Shown here: positions 26,283 through 33,524 of the stretch, in pieces
How the letters are laid out: every line of letters begins with the position of its first letter
How positions within the stretch are numbered: position 1 is the first letter of the stretch
Source of the DNA: Ignavibacteriales bacterium
Lineage (GTDB): Bacteria; Bacteroidota; Ignavibacteria; T3Sed10-11
DNA: 34,575 nucleotides
Direction: 5' to 3'
NCBI GenBank assembly: GCA_003568415.1
Contig: PWXV01000156.1
Coordinates: 1-34,575, forward strand
The notes under the pieces: model-generated
The model's input: only the letters and a program-made list of their open reading frames with translations
What the model was told of the DNA's origin: nothing
Database searches by the model: none
Position numbers and translations under genes: made by a program

Positions 26283-26324
26283 GGGAGTTGCGAGTTTCGA
26301 GTTTACAGTTTTCAGTTTGCAGTT
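26283..26324. repeat. Heptanucleotide tandem repeat, consensus NNVAGTT
   Basis: Six contiguous 7-nt units follow the polA stop: GGGAGTT, GCGAGTT, TCGAGTT, TACAGTT, TTCAGTT, TGCAGTT. The run TACAGTT-TTCAGTT closely matches TACAGTT-GTCAGTT at 4374-4387, 22 kb away. It fills the convergent gap between polA and the minus-strand gene ending at 26366. No other feature is seen in the gap. Confidence 0.75.
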
Positions 26325-26365
26325 GAAGACATCGATAAACCGCACGATGTGCATTGTCCGGAAGT

Positions 26366-27040
26366 TTACTTTTTGTCGTCTTCTTTTACAATTCTGATGA
26401 TTTCATCAATTTCCGACTCATCGGGAATGTTTTGATTGGTTACATAGTAATGTTCAAATACGAACTCACCCATTTCATTACATTTATTTATACCTGATTC
26501 TATAACCGTACCGACCGCCACATCTAACGGAATCAGCAGGGTCATACCGATATAATTCTCCGCTGAATTGCTTGCTTCCACTACCGATCTGTGATCTTTG
26601 CATACGATGTGGAATTCATCTAATACCATCTTCATTTGTTTTTTACTGAATGTGTTATCATCAAAAGGAAAAACCATGCAATAATACCGCATTCTATCAC
26701 CTTTGCCACCAAGTCCGCTTAACAAGATCCCTGTGTTTTCTTCAAGCAATTCGCTTTCAAGAAACATTCTGCATTCCTGCAGGGCCATTACTGCCCATTG
26801 TTTCAGCTCATCGTTGTCCGGAGTATTAACGTACTTTTCAATTTGCCGGTACGCCAGAATTGTTTCCAGATGAGCAAGCAAACCCAGCACTCTCTTCTTT
26901 CCGTCAAAGGGTAAATTCGTGTTAAACAGCATACTGCCCAATTCGAGCGTTTGTTCTTCGGACAATTCACCCCGGTCGAAGGAATGGGAATATTCAAGAT
27001 ATTCCTTCTGGATCCGCATATCTATTCCTTCTTCGACCAC
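26366..27040 (-). CDS. Uncharacterised protein, probably a lipoprotein with a displaced signal sequence
   Basis: The intact frame from GTG at 27040 gives 224 aa, mostly helical, with segments such as KRVLGLLAHLETILAYRQIEKY and GMTLLIPLDVAVGTVIESGINKCNEMGEFVFEHYY; no family is recognised. GTG at 27040 is unlikely to be the real start. The frame continues upstream through FLQETPFNLHVVEEG and reaches a lipobox, FLTGTISGC (cysteine at 27104-27106), without an in-frame ATG, GTG or TTG. See the adjoining feature. The mature protein is probably a membrane-anchored lipoprotein. Confidence 0.6.
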   Translation of the reverse strand: MVEEGIDMRIQKEYLEYSHSFDRGELSEEQTLELGSMLFNTNLPFDGKKRVLGLLAHLETILAYRQIEKYVNTPDNDELKQWAVMALQECRMFLESELLEENTGILLSGLGGKGDRMRYYCMVFPFDDNTFSKKQMKMVLDEFHIVCKDHRSVVEASNSAENYIGMTLLIPLDVAVGTVIESGINKCNEMGEFVFEHYYVTNQNIPDESEIDEIIRIVKEDDKK

Positions 27041-27156
27041 GTGTAAATTGAAAGGTGTCTCCTGCAGAAATTTCCGGATTTCTTCCCGATTGTCTTTTAT
27101 AATGCACCCCGATATTGTTCCTGTTAGAAATATTAACAGTAAGAAGGCAAAAACAT
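27041..27156 (-). other. Displaced lipoprotein signal sequence of the 26366-27040 gene
   Basis: In frame with the gene, the minus strand encodes FAFLLLIFLTGTISGCIIK, a clear lipoprotein signal, but the only ATG (27156) is one base out of frame. Adding one base to the A5 run at 27149-27153 would give MFFAFLLLIFLTGTISGC, a normal 18-residue lipoprotein signal. So this is either a one-base sequencing or assembly error, a recent inactivating deletion, or initiation at a rare codon (ATT or CTG). Confidence 0.6.
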
Positions 27157-27277
27157 TTTGGGCAGGACAATTATGAATTAATCAGCCCGACAAAAAAACT
27201 CGCGCTCATAGATTATGTTTTACAATCGTTATGCCCTTAATAGTTTTGCCTTCTACATTCTTCTTCCCTGTACGTCT

Positions 27278-27317
27278 GTCTGCGCAATGCTGAAGCTTTG
27301 CTTCGGCGAAGGCAGAC
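27278..27317. repeat. Imperfect nested inverted repeat
   Basis: Outer arms GTCTGC (27278-27283) and GCAGAC (27312-27317) enclose an inner hairpin GAAGC-TTT-GCTTC (27292-27304), with CGC/GCG pairing between them. It lies just after the stop of the gene at 27322. Without a T-tract it is not called a terminator. The rest of the gap 27157-27321 shows nothing else. Confidence 0.45.
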
Positions 27318-27321
27318 CGAA

Positions 27322-28188
27322 TTAAATGCATTCCTCCCTCGTAAATTGAAGTATGGATACTCCGTTATCGTATGTTATTTCAAGATCCCATTCTGCGTGA
27401 TAGGCGCGGTCGTGCCAGATCGTCTCAAAAATTGTTCGGTAATCTTTAAATAGTATCATCTGTTGCAGATGAGCAGTTTGCTCATACAGTTTGAAGAAAA
27501 CCGGCTCGATGTGTACCGTTGCCTCGTAGTTGCTATAATCCATAAGCGTCACCGGGTTACCCCGGAGGTTTGCCTGCTCCCAGCACAAATACAGGATGAA
27601 CGCTTTATGTTCCGGCAGGAATGGAACCCATGATTGAGCGGATAAGAAATACCCTTTTCCGTCCCTGAACCAATCAAAAGCAAACTCCTTCCCTTTGTCC
27701 TCCGTAAAATGGTTGAAGAGTCGAACCTGTTCAGTCCAGTGAATCTCTTCGCGTATCCAGTTCTTTTTACCGTCCGGTATATCGGGGAATTCCGATACAG
27801 GCACGGTGTCGATTTCATCAAGGCGGATCATTATGCTTTCGAGATGATGAAAATACCACCGGTCGTATGTTTCTAAAAAAGAGAATACATATGTATCGGT
27901 CTCTTCATCGAATGTTAACGGAAGAACAAAATGAATCACATCCTCCACCCTGTATATATCCGGGTCGACCGTCCACTCATCCCACAGTGCTTTATCAGAC
28001 ATGATCCCGAGAAAGCCGAGAAGAGGATCCCGTAAATCTTTCTGTCGCGGCTTACTATGTTCGGCAGTGATTTTTTCTTCCATTAGCAGAGCAACAAACT
28101 CTTCCCAGATGTCGATGTCATCCTGTGCCTGAATATGACTGAACGATTGGAATAAAATGAAAGAGCCAATAAAAAAGAAAAAGTTCAT
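27322..28188 (-). CDS. Uncharacterised secreted protein
   Basis: A 288-aa protein with a Sec signal peptide (MNFFFFIGSFILFQSFSHIQA, cleavage expected before QDDIDIW). The mature part is rich in Trp, Tyr and His, with segments GKNWIREEIHWTEQVRLFNHF, FAFDWFRDGKGYFLSAQSW and YLCWEQANLRGNPVTLMDYSNYEATVHIEPVFFKLYEQ. No repeat, catalytic motif or T9SS tail is recognised. It lies among other short accessory genes on the same strand. Function unknown; periplasmic or secreted location is the only firm statement. Confidence 0.72.
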   Translation of the reverse strand: MNFFFFIGSFILFQSFSHIQAQDDIDIWEEFVALLMEEKITAEHSKPRQKDLRDPLLGFLGIMSDKALWDEWTVDPDIYRVEDVIHFVLPLTFDEETDTYVFSFLETYDRWYFHHLESIMIRLDEIDTVPVSEFPDIPDGKKNWIREEIHWTEQVRLFNHFTEDKGKEFAFDWFRDGKGYFLSAQSWVPFLPEHKAFILYLCWEQANLRGNPVTLMDYSNYEATVHIEPVFFKLYEQTAHLQQMILFKDYRTIFETIWHDRAYHAEWDLEITYDNGVSILQFTREECI

Positions 28189-28224
28189 GGTTTATGTATT
28201 CCTTTTACAATTTCAACATGAATC

Positions 28225-28274
28225 TGTAACGCGACTCGCTGAATCACGTACGCTGCTCAGCGAACAGTGTTACA
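28225..28274. repeat. Two-step imperfect palindrome at the end of the methyltransferase gene
   Basis: Outer arms TGTAAC (28225-28230) and GTTACA (28269-28274), unpaired 6-nt spacers on each side, inner arms CGCTGA (28237-28242) and TCAGCG (28257-28262), and a 14-nt centre. The symmetric 'box-spacer-box' plan with AAC/GTT ends recalls integron attC sites, but the boxes do not fit the consensus (RYYYAAC / GTTRRRY). It overlaps the stop codon at 28270. It could equally be a transcript-end hairpin. Confidence 0.45.
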
Positions 28275-29007
28275 ATTTCTTGCCAACCATCCTAAAAAGT
28301 GCTATAAGGTTTTCGGTATCGTTCTGCAATGCATCAATGAGCGTTTGTTCACGTTCCATATCCTTGCAGATTTCGATATACATCTGCCATATAAAATCAT
28401 TCTGCGGCAGGATCTCTGCGGTCAGAACCTTAACCTTTCCTGTCTTTTCCCAGAAATTCTTCCACCAATCAACGGAATGAACCGGAAACCACGGATCTTC
28501 ATCGTCGAGGTAAAGTGGTTTCAAATAAGCGGGAACATCGGACAGGGAGTTGAGTTCTCTGGTAAAACAACCGTCAACAATACCGATCAGTCCGCCCGGT
28601 TTGATAAATCTGCACAGATACGGCAGATACCGTTCATCCACACCAAAGTAGGAATAGGCATCTATTGAAACCACCGCGTCGAAGAATGCTTCCGGGAAAG
28701 GCAGGTCTCTGGCATCCGCCCGGATGGGGAACACCTGATTATCACAATCCGCCTTCAGTACGCGGTTATAGTTTCCTGTGGGGGATCTTTCTTTATCCAC
28801 ACCCCATACCTGCACATTGAATTCCTTTGCCAGGAAGATCGAGCCAATTATCCAGCCGCACCCTAAATCCAGCACCCGCATATCTTTTTCCAGGGGAAGA
28901 ACCTGGCAGAGACTTTCAAGACAATAGAGGGTCAGCCCGTCATACGAGTTCTGACGCACCCAGTCTTCATCATAATTAGCCGTTAATGGAAATATTTCAT
29001 CGTTCAC
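28270..29007 (-). CDS. SAM-dependent methyltransferase (class I)
   Basis: A 245-aa cytoplasmic protein. Seen: motif I MRVLDLGCGWIIGSIFLAKEF near residues 39-59, the acidic strand-2 end VQVWGVDKE, motif around ADARDLPFPEAFFDAVVSIDAYSYFG, and LCRFIKPGGLIGIVDG. The loop after LDLGCG (WIIGS) is less usual than the common G-x-G but keeps the first glycines. The C-terminus has PWFPVHSVDWWKNFWEKTGKV, seen in small-molecule methyltransferases. Start is a GTG at 29007 with GGAGG 12 nt upstream. Substrate unknown. Confidence 0.87.
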   Translation of the reverse strand: MNDEIFPLTANYDEDWVRQNSYDGLTLYCLESLCQVLPLEKDMRVLDLGCGWIIGSIFLAKEFNVQVWGVDKERSPTGNYNRVLKADCDNQVFPIRADARDLPFPEAFFDAVVSIDAYSYFGVDERYLPYLCRFIKPGGLIGIVDGCFTRELNSLSDVPAYLKPLYLDDEDPWFPVHSVDWWKNFWEKTGKVKVLTAEILPQNDFIWQMYIEICKDMEREQTLIDALQNDTENLIALFRMVGKKL

Positions 29008-29057
29008 GGTTACTTTAATCCTCCGCTTAAATTTGTATAGAGGAAAATGTGGTCTTG

Positions 29058-29733
29058 CTATGTCATCCCGTATCGTCCGAGCAACATCAATGTATTACCG
29101 ATGTTATGGGCAATGACCGGCCCGGCAAGGCTCTTCGTCTTCTGATATAAAAAACCGAGAGCAACAGAATATAGTAAACTCCCAACAGAAACGGGAATAA
29201 TTTGCGACAACACCGCACCGAAGAACAATTTATAAAAATGCAATCCTGCCGTTATGATGGCAACAATGAAAACACCGGTATGTATCCCCTTTACGGAATA
29301 CACCCATAAGCATAGTCAGTAAAATTCCCCTGAATACAATTTCTTCCGTCGTACCGGTAATAAACAACTGGCATATGAAATGGATGATATTTTCAGGAGA
29401 TCGGAGACTTTCCGATACAGCGGCAAAATTCCACCGCACCAGATCGGTCGAAAACAAAAAGACATTGAATAACAAACCGAACACAACGCCGAATATAATT
29501 CCCCAATAAATACTATACCGGAGATTCCATAGATTCAGACCCCATTCCCGGGGATTTTTAAGAATTATTTTTATTACAAGAACCGAAATGACGGCAATAA
29601 TAATGTGATTGATGGCAACACGCAAATAAGTACCGAACACTCCCGAAAAAATGTCATCCAGGATGACATGGACAAAGAAATAGAGTGACGACACCAGCAT
29701 CGCAATAAACACAGAGAGATACTTATTTTTCAC
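29058..29733 (-). pseudogene. CPBP (CAAX-protease-like) intramembrane protease, frameshifted
   Basis: Two overlapping frames make one protein. The N-terminal part, from GTG at 29733 (AGGA six nt upstream), has several membrane segments and the first catalytic motif TEEIVFRG. The C-terminal part in another frame continues GIHTGVFIVAIITAGLHFYKLFF and ends with the HNIGN motif, the last conserved element of CPBP proteases. Removing one base from the four-C run at 29286-29289 joins them as VFRKGIHTGVF. All expected motifs are present, so the break is recent or a sequencing error. CPBP members process prenylated or bacteriocin-related peptides or act in immunity; no partner gene is seen here. Confidence 0.82.
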
Positions 29734-29755
29734 AGCCGATCCTGTTTCGAACAAA

Positions 29756-30451
29756 TTATTGAGATAACGCCAATTCGACCGCCTTTCTGGCATGCAGTGT
29801 GGTAGTATCAAACAGAGGAATATCGCTGTCTTCTTCTTTTATCAGGAGCGGGATCTCGGTGCATCCCAGAATAACACCTCCGGCACCCTGCCGTTTGAGA
29901 TTTCCTATAACATTTTGAAATACTTTTCTGGAATCATCCTTAATAATTCCGGATATCAATTCGTTATATATGATGGTATGAACAATTTCCCGTTCCCGCT
30001 CATCCGGTACGATCACATCGATACCGTGTTTTTCCTTCAATCTTCCCTTATAAAAATCCTGTTCCATAGTAAACCGGGTTCCCAGCAGCCCAACCGACCT
30101 CAATTTCTTTTTTTTAATTTCTTCTGCTGTCGCATCCACTATATGTAACACGGGAATTTCTATATTTTGTTGTATTTCGTCTGCCATTTTGTGCATAGTA
30201 TTTGTGCAGATCACCAGGATTTCAGCACCTGCATTTTCCAGTTTCCCGGCGATGTCGATGAGTTGAACGGTCAATTGATCCCACTCTCCTTCATGCTGCA
30301 ATCTCTCAATCTCCGCAAAATCCACCGAATACATGATACATTTACAGGAATGCAGTTCACCGAGTTTTTCTTTGACCGTCTTATTTATAATACGATAGTA
30401 TTCGAGAGACGATTCCCAGCTCATGCCCCCGATAAGGCCAATGGTTTTCAC
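29756..30451 (-). CDS. Aspartate/glutamate racemase family protein
   Basis: A 231-aa cofactor-independent racemase of the YgeA-like group. Seen: IGLIGGMSWESSLEYYRIIN at the N-terminus, the first catalytic cysteine Cys82 in ICTNTMHKM, a GLLGTRFTM loop, and the second, Cys197, in LGCTEIPLL. Both catalytic cysteines are intact, so interconversion of L- and D-amino acids (Asp, Glu or another) is expected. It lies 22 nt before the start of the CPBP gene on the same strand. Confidence 0.92.
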   Translation of the reverse strand: MKTIGLIGGMSWESSLEYYRIINKTVKEKLGELHSCKCIMYSVDFAEIERLQHEGEWDQLTVQLIDIAGKLENAGAEILVICTNTMHKMADEIQQNIEIPVLHIVDATAEEIKKKKLRSVGLLGTRFTMEQDFYKGRLKEKHGIDVIVPDEREREIVHTIIYNELISGIIKDDSRKVFQNVIGNLKRQGAGGVILGCTEIPLLIKEEDSDIPLFDTTTLHARKAVELALSQ

Positions 30452-30538
30452 TTATCTCTCCGGGAAATATTTGGAAATGAGCATATTATAATGGTAATTT
30501 AAAAATATAGTTAACAGCTGATCACCCAGTATGCAAGA

Positions 30539-30787
30539 TTAATTCTCATCCTCACCAGAATCATGATTTCCTTCCATTGCATCGAGAACCTCAATAGCCC
30601 GCTCCCTATCCTTCTCGTGAATAAGCAGCCGTACACTCAAAGTAAATTGTAAATGAGGTCTCATGCCGCCGGCATCATCCTTACTGATGAAGGATATTAT
30701 GCCGTTCGAGTCCAGATGTTCCCGGTCGATTGCGGCATCGAGCTCATTCGGATATTCTCTTAAAACAACTATTCGGTCCTGTGCCAT
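30539..30787 (-). CDS. DUF2007-type small protein
   Basis: An 82-aa protein starting MAQDRIVVLREYPNELDAAI, then LDSNGIISFISKDDAGG and LSVRLLIHEKDRERAIEVLD. This is the ferredoxin-like layout of DUF2007 'putative signal-transducing' proteins, related to the PII fold. The ATG at 30787 is preferred over 30829 because GAGGA lies six nt upstream. Function unknown. The acidic end (GNHDSGEDEN) is probably disordered. Confidence 0.75.
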   Translation of the reverse strand: MAQDRIVVLREYPNELDAAIDREHLDSNGIISFISKDDAGGMRPHLQFTLSVRLLIHEKDRERAIEVLDAMEGNHDSGEDEN

Positions 30788-30879
30788 AATTTTCCTCAGA
30801 GGTGTGCTTATAATAGGAGTAATATTCAAACTTTTATACTATGCAAACGTACCGCTTTTTGCATCAGATCCTGCGCCTT

Positions 30880-31419
30880 TTATTGCAGTTCACGTTTAGC
30901 AATGTCTGTAATTCTTTGAATATATCCGGATTTCGCATCAGTATATGCTTCCCTGTCGTACCTATACCGGACAGCAAGTTCTTTCTTGAATAATGCATAT
31001 TTTTTTGCTTCTTCTTTGTTTTTGTTCAAATAATCCCGGAAATATATCCGGTCCCAGAGCCATCCCTGCTCCTTCGGTCCCATATGTATATGGAAGGATA
31101 CTTCTTCCATCCCTTCCGGGGTATATCCCTTGACAAACATTACATGCTCCTTTTGCTCCTTCATATGGATATAATCACGTTGAACCATTATGCTAATAAT
31201 TTGAGATTGTGTGAGACGTTCTGGCATCTCCACTAATATATCGATGGTTGGCTTTGCCGGCAGTCCGGTTATAGCTGTGCTTCCGATATGTTCAATTGTC
31301 AATCCGGCACCGAAAATGCTTTCCAGGCAACTTTTTTCTTCCTGAAAGAGTAACGGCCAATTCTCATCGTAATCTTTGAGAACGACAGGATAGAGTTTTC
31401 CCAGTTCTTCTTTATTCAT
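30880..31419 (-). CDS. GrpB-family protein (nucleotidyltransferase-like fold)
   Basis: A 179-aa GrpB/UPF0157 protein. Seen: VVLKDYDENWPLLFQEEKSCL, the signature IEHIGSTAITGLPAKPTIDILVEM (the G-S-T ... D-x-D-like element of nucleotidyltransferase folds), VSFHIHMGPKEQGWLWDRIYFRDYLN and KYALFKKELAVRYRYDREAYTDAKSGYI at the C-terminus. The frame reaches a GTG at 31446 that overlaps the DUF3788 stop, but the ATG at 31419 has AAGAG before it and fits the family start. It follows the DUF3788 gene closely and is likely coupled. No confirmed biochemical role is known to me. Confidence 0.88.
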   Translation of the reverse strand: MNKEELGKLYPVVLKDYDENWPLLFQEEKSCLESIFGAGLTIEHIGSTAITGLPAKPTIDILVEMPERLTQSQIISIMVQRDYIHMKEQKEHVMFVKGYTPEGMEEVSFHIHMGPKEQGWLWDRIYFRDYLNKNKEEAKKYALFKKELAVRYRYDREAYTDAKSGYIQRITDIAKRELQ

Positions 31420-31436
31420 ATGACTCTTTTTACTAT

Positions 31437-31892
31437 TTATGACCACTTCTCTTTGAGAACCGGAGAGCGTTTGACCTGCAATAGTTTCTTAATATCATTG
31501 AGCACGGCATCCCTCTCAACAGGTAATGCAAGCCACTTACCGTCATGATAGGTCGTGGCTTTTTCATACAACTCACGAACAGATGGACTAAGAACATGTA
31601 TAATTGTTTCTACTTCTTCCCTTTCTTTTTTCCCGAAAACTATCAGAACAACAAGTCGGTTCCGTTCCGGGATGAGCGTGCAAAAAGATTTTGTTTTCTT
31701 GAACCGCAATCCCCATCCGTGTTTTTTCCCGCCGAAAAGCCATTCAGGGACGAAAACTCCCGGATAGTTTGTATCGATGAAATCATAAAGCTTGACCCAT
31801 CGCCTGTAGTTGCTTTTACCCAACCACGCCAGAAGATTATCTTCTACGGGTTCCTTGCTACCATCCGTCATTCTTTGACTGGTTTGGCCCAC
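31437..31892 (-). CDS. DUF3788-family protein
   Basis: A 151-aa soluble protein matching my recollection of DUF3788: LLAWLGKSNYRRWVKLYDFID, the glycine-lysine block WLFGGKKHGWGLRFKKTKSFCTLIPERNRLVVLIVFGKKER, and TTYHDGKWLALPV. This resembles the substrate-handling surface of YjbR/DUF1801-like small proteins, but no activity is known. The start is GTG at 31892 with GAGG ten nt upstream; an ATG at 31871 is the alternative. It is immediately upstream of grpB. Confidence 0.78.
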   Translation of the reverse strand: MGQTSQRMTDGSKEPVEDNLLAWLGKSNYRRWVKLYDFIDTNYPGVFVPEWLFGGKKHGWGLRFKKTKSFCTLIPERNRLVVLIVFGKKEREEVETIIHVLSPSVRELYEKATTYHDGKWLALPVERDAVLNDIKKLLQVKRSPVLKEKWS

Positions 31893-31911
31893 TTTATATA
31901 TACCTCATTTA

Positions 31912-31971
31912 CTTATCGGCTATTTATACTTGTTATAAATTCCCTTTAATAACCCCTTACTCCCCGATAAG
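31912..31971. repeat. 8-bp inverted repeat with 44-nt spacer
   Basis: CTTATCGG (31912-31919) and CCGATAAG (31964-31971) lie in the gap between the gene ending at 31976 and the DUF3788 start. It could be a loose hairpin after the first gene; no T-tract follows. Confidence 0.35.
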
Positions 31972-31975
31972 ATAA

Positions 31976-32362
31976 TTACCTTCTCTGAAAAAATATCTGA
32001 GCATCCTGTACGTCCTTAGCGCTCGGAACACTTATCAGGGAGTGCCCGGTTATGCTCCTTTCTTCATCCGCCGGAAGCGTGATATTCTCTACATAGGTAG
32101 AATCGATTATATCACCTTCTGAATTCAGATATTTAATGTCGGCTCTTATAACTATAGTTTTATCCGAATTATTCTTCAGTTGCATCTCATATGCAAACCG
32201 CCACCACATCTCTGTTTTTATCGAAATCCAATAGGTAAATTCAATTAATTCCAGCTCGGTAACGTCTGAAACAATTGATTGTTCCGACGGTACAGATAGA
32301 ATAATTAAAAGCGCTCCGATAAATATAAATATCAAAAGTAAAACCCTGTTCATGTTTCTCAT
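31976..32362 (-). CDS. Uncharacterised membrane-anchored protein
   Basis: A 128-aa protein with one N-terminal hydrophobic segment (VLLLIFIFIGALLIILSV) acting as signal anchor or signal peptide, followed by a beta-rich domain of about 90 residues: WRFAYEMQLKNNSDKTIVIRADIKYLNSEGDIIDSTYVENITLPADEERSITG. This 'neutral strands, N-x-S/T, D-x-x-G-x-x-I/V, then I-x-L-P' rhythm resembles FxLYD/DUF3426-like extracytoplasmic domains. Starts 12 nt after the OmpA gene stop. Function unknown. Confidence 0.65.
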   Translation of the reverse strand: MRNMNRVLLLIFIFIGALLIILSVPSEQSIVSDVTELELIEFTYWISIKTEMWWRFAYEMQLKNNSDKTIVIRADIKYLNSEGDIIDSTYVENITLPADEERSITGHSLISVPSAKDVQDAQIFFQRR

Positions 32363-32374
32363 GTTTGTTCGTCT

Positions 32375-33319
32375 CTACCTCTCCACAATCTCAACACGCC
32401 TGTTTCTGGCTTTTCCCTCTTCGGTTGAATTGCTTAATACCGGTGATGCCGGACCAACTCCCACGGGTTTAAGTTGTTCCGCATTCACATCATATTCGTT
32501 AACAAGTTTTTCAACAACCGCCCGTGCTCTGGCCGTAGATAATTCCAAATTCATTTCATAACTGCCGACATTATCGGTATGACCGACTACCAGGTATTTA
32601 TTTTGTGAAAATTGTTTCAAAAATTCGGCGACCGTACTAAGCGCTTCGGAAGATTCCTCTTTTACCGTTGATTGTCCGGTATCAAAGTAGATATTATAAA
32701 TTGCAAGCCGGCCTTTTTCAGCGATCCCTCTCCTCAATGCGTCTATTGTTACCATTCCCAACTCCATAGGTTCCACTGCAACGGTAGCCAATTCAAAGAA
32801 TGTAAGATTCTCCTGATTGGCAGCCCAGTGACCTATGCCGGAGGCGATCAGGAGATAAACTTCAGATTCGGGTGTGGTTATCTTACCGGTCAGAAATTCG
32901 CTCATCTCACCGGGAAAATGTGTATAGGAAAAAACTCTGGTTGCGAGTCCGCGATCTTGCCGGTTAGTTTTAAAATAATCAGCAAGTTTCATATCATCGA
33001 TTTCAACAGCGCCCGGATCTCTTGTTGTATAAAGAATCTGTCCACCTCGCTCCCGTATGGCACTCTCATAGTTTCTGATCACCTCCAGAGGCGATCGGCC
33101 TTCCGGAGCCTGGCACCATTGACGACGGAGGATTCCTTCCATAACCGTTACTGTAGAATCGTTTATAACAATGGGCATTTCTTCAAAACCTATCCGGTCA
33201 TCGAATATGACTTCGCTGCCATTGTATATGGATATAACTTCGTTTTCAGTCTGCGCGTATAATAAAGATGGCAAACCGACAATAAGCATCACAATTAACA
33301 TGTTTCGTGTATTTTTCAT
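32375..33319 (-). CDS. DUF4892-OmpA outer-membrane protein
   Basis: A 314-aa envelope protein. It has a signal peptide ending LLYA, and a middle region (RSPLEVIRNYESAIRERGGQILYTTRDPGAV, then TRVFSYTHFPGEM and EVYLLIASG) matching the DUF4892 pattern. The C-terminal OmpA peptidoglycan-binding domain starts YNIYFDTGQSTVKEESSEAL and includes VVGHTDNVGSYEMNLELSTARARAV and GVGPASPVLSNSTEEGKARNRRVEIV, with the conserved Asp and Arg that bind diaminopimelate. It likely links an outer-membrane component to the cell wall. Confidence 0.92.
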   Translation of the reverse strand: MKNTRNMLIVMLIVGLPSLLYAQTENEVISIYNGSEVIFDDRIGFEEMPIVINDSTVTVMEGILRRQWCQAPEGRSPLEVIRNYESAIRERGGQILYTTRDPGAVEIDDMKLADYFKTNRQDRGLATRVFSYTHFPGEMSEFLTGKITTPESEVYLLIASGIGHWAANQENLTFFELATVAVEPMELGMVTIDALRRGIAEKGRLAIYNIYFDTGQSTVKEESSEALSTVAEFLKQFSQNKYLVVGHTDNVGSYEMNLELSTARARAVVEKLVNEYDVNAEQLKPVGVGPASPVLSNSTEEGKARNRRVEIVER

Positions 33320-33398
33320 GGTATAATTTCCTTTTTAGAGGGTTACATTGTATTTATTTATTTGAAGCATGTCCATCTGCACGTTGTTGTTAACACTT

Positions 33399-33517
33399 GG
33401 CCTTTGCGTCTCTTGCGGGCTTGGCCGCCCCGTAGATGGGGCGACCTGTCTGCCGTGTCCTGGCGGTCGAGCCGTAACGCCAGAGGCGTACAGGAGTAGC
33501 TTATAGTTAGCCGAAAT
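33399..33517. repeat. GC-rich structured intergenic element (copy 1)
   Basis: A strikingly GC-rich block in an AT-rich surrounding, with nested hairpins: CGCCCC-GTAGAT-GGGGCG (33426-33443), TCCTG/CAGGA (33458-33462 with 33491-33495) and TGGCG/CGCCA (33461-33465 with 33479-33483). It ends ATAGTT-AGC-CGAAAT (33503-33517), which matches ATAGTT-GG-CGAAAT at 34195-34208 in the second element, same orientation. It lies right after the truncated T9SS gene. It carries no gene. Possibly a mobile or recombination-site repeat. Confidence 0.6.
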
Positions 33518-33524
33518 ACCTCTG

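Noticed and set aside
29286-29289. Programmed ribosomal frameshift in the CPBP gene
   Set aside because: No slippery heptamer with downstream pseudoknot was evident; a homopolymer indel explains it more simply.
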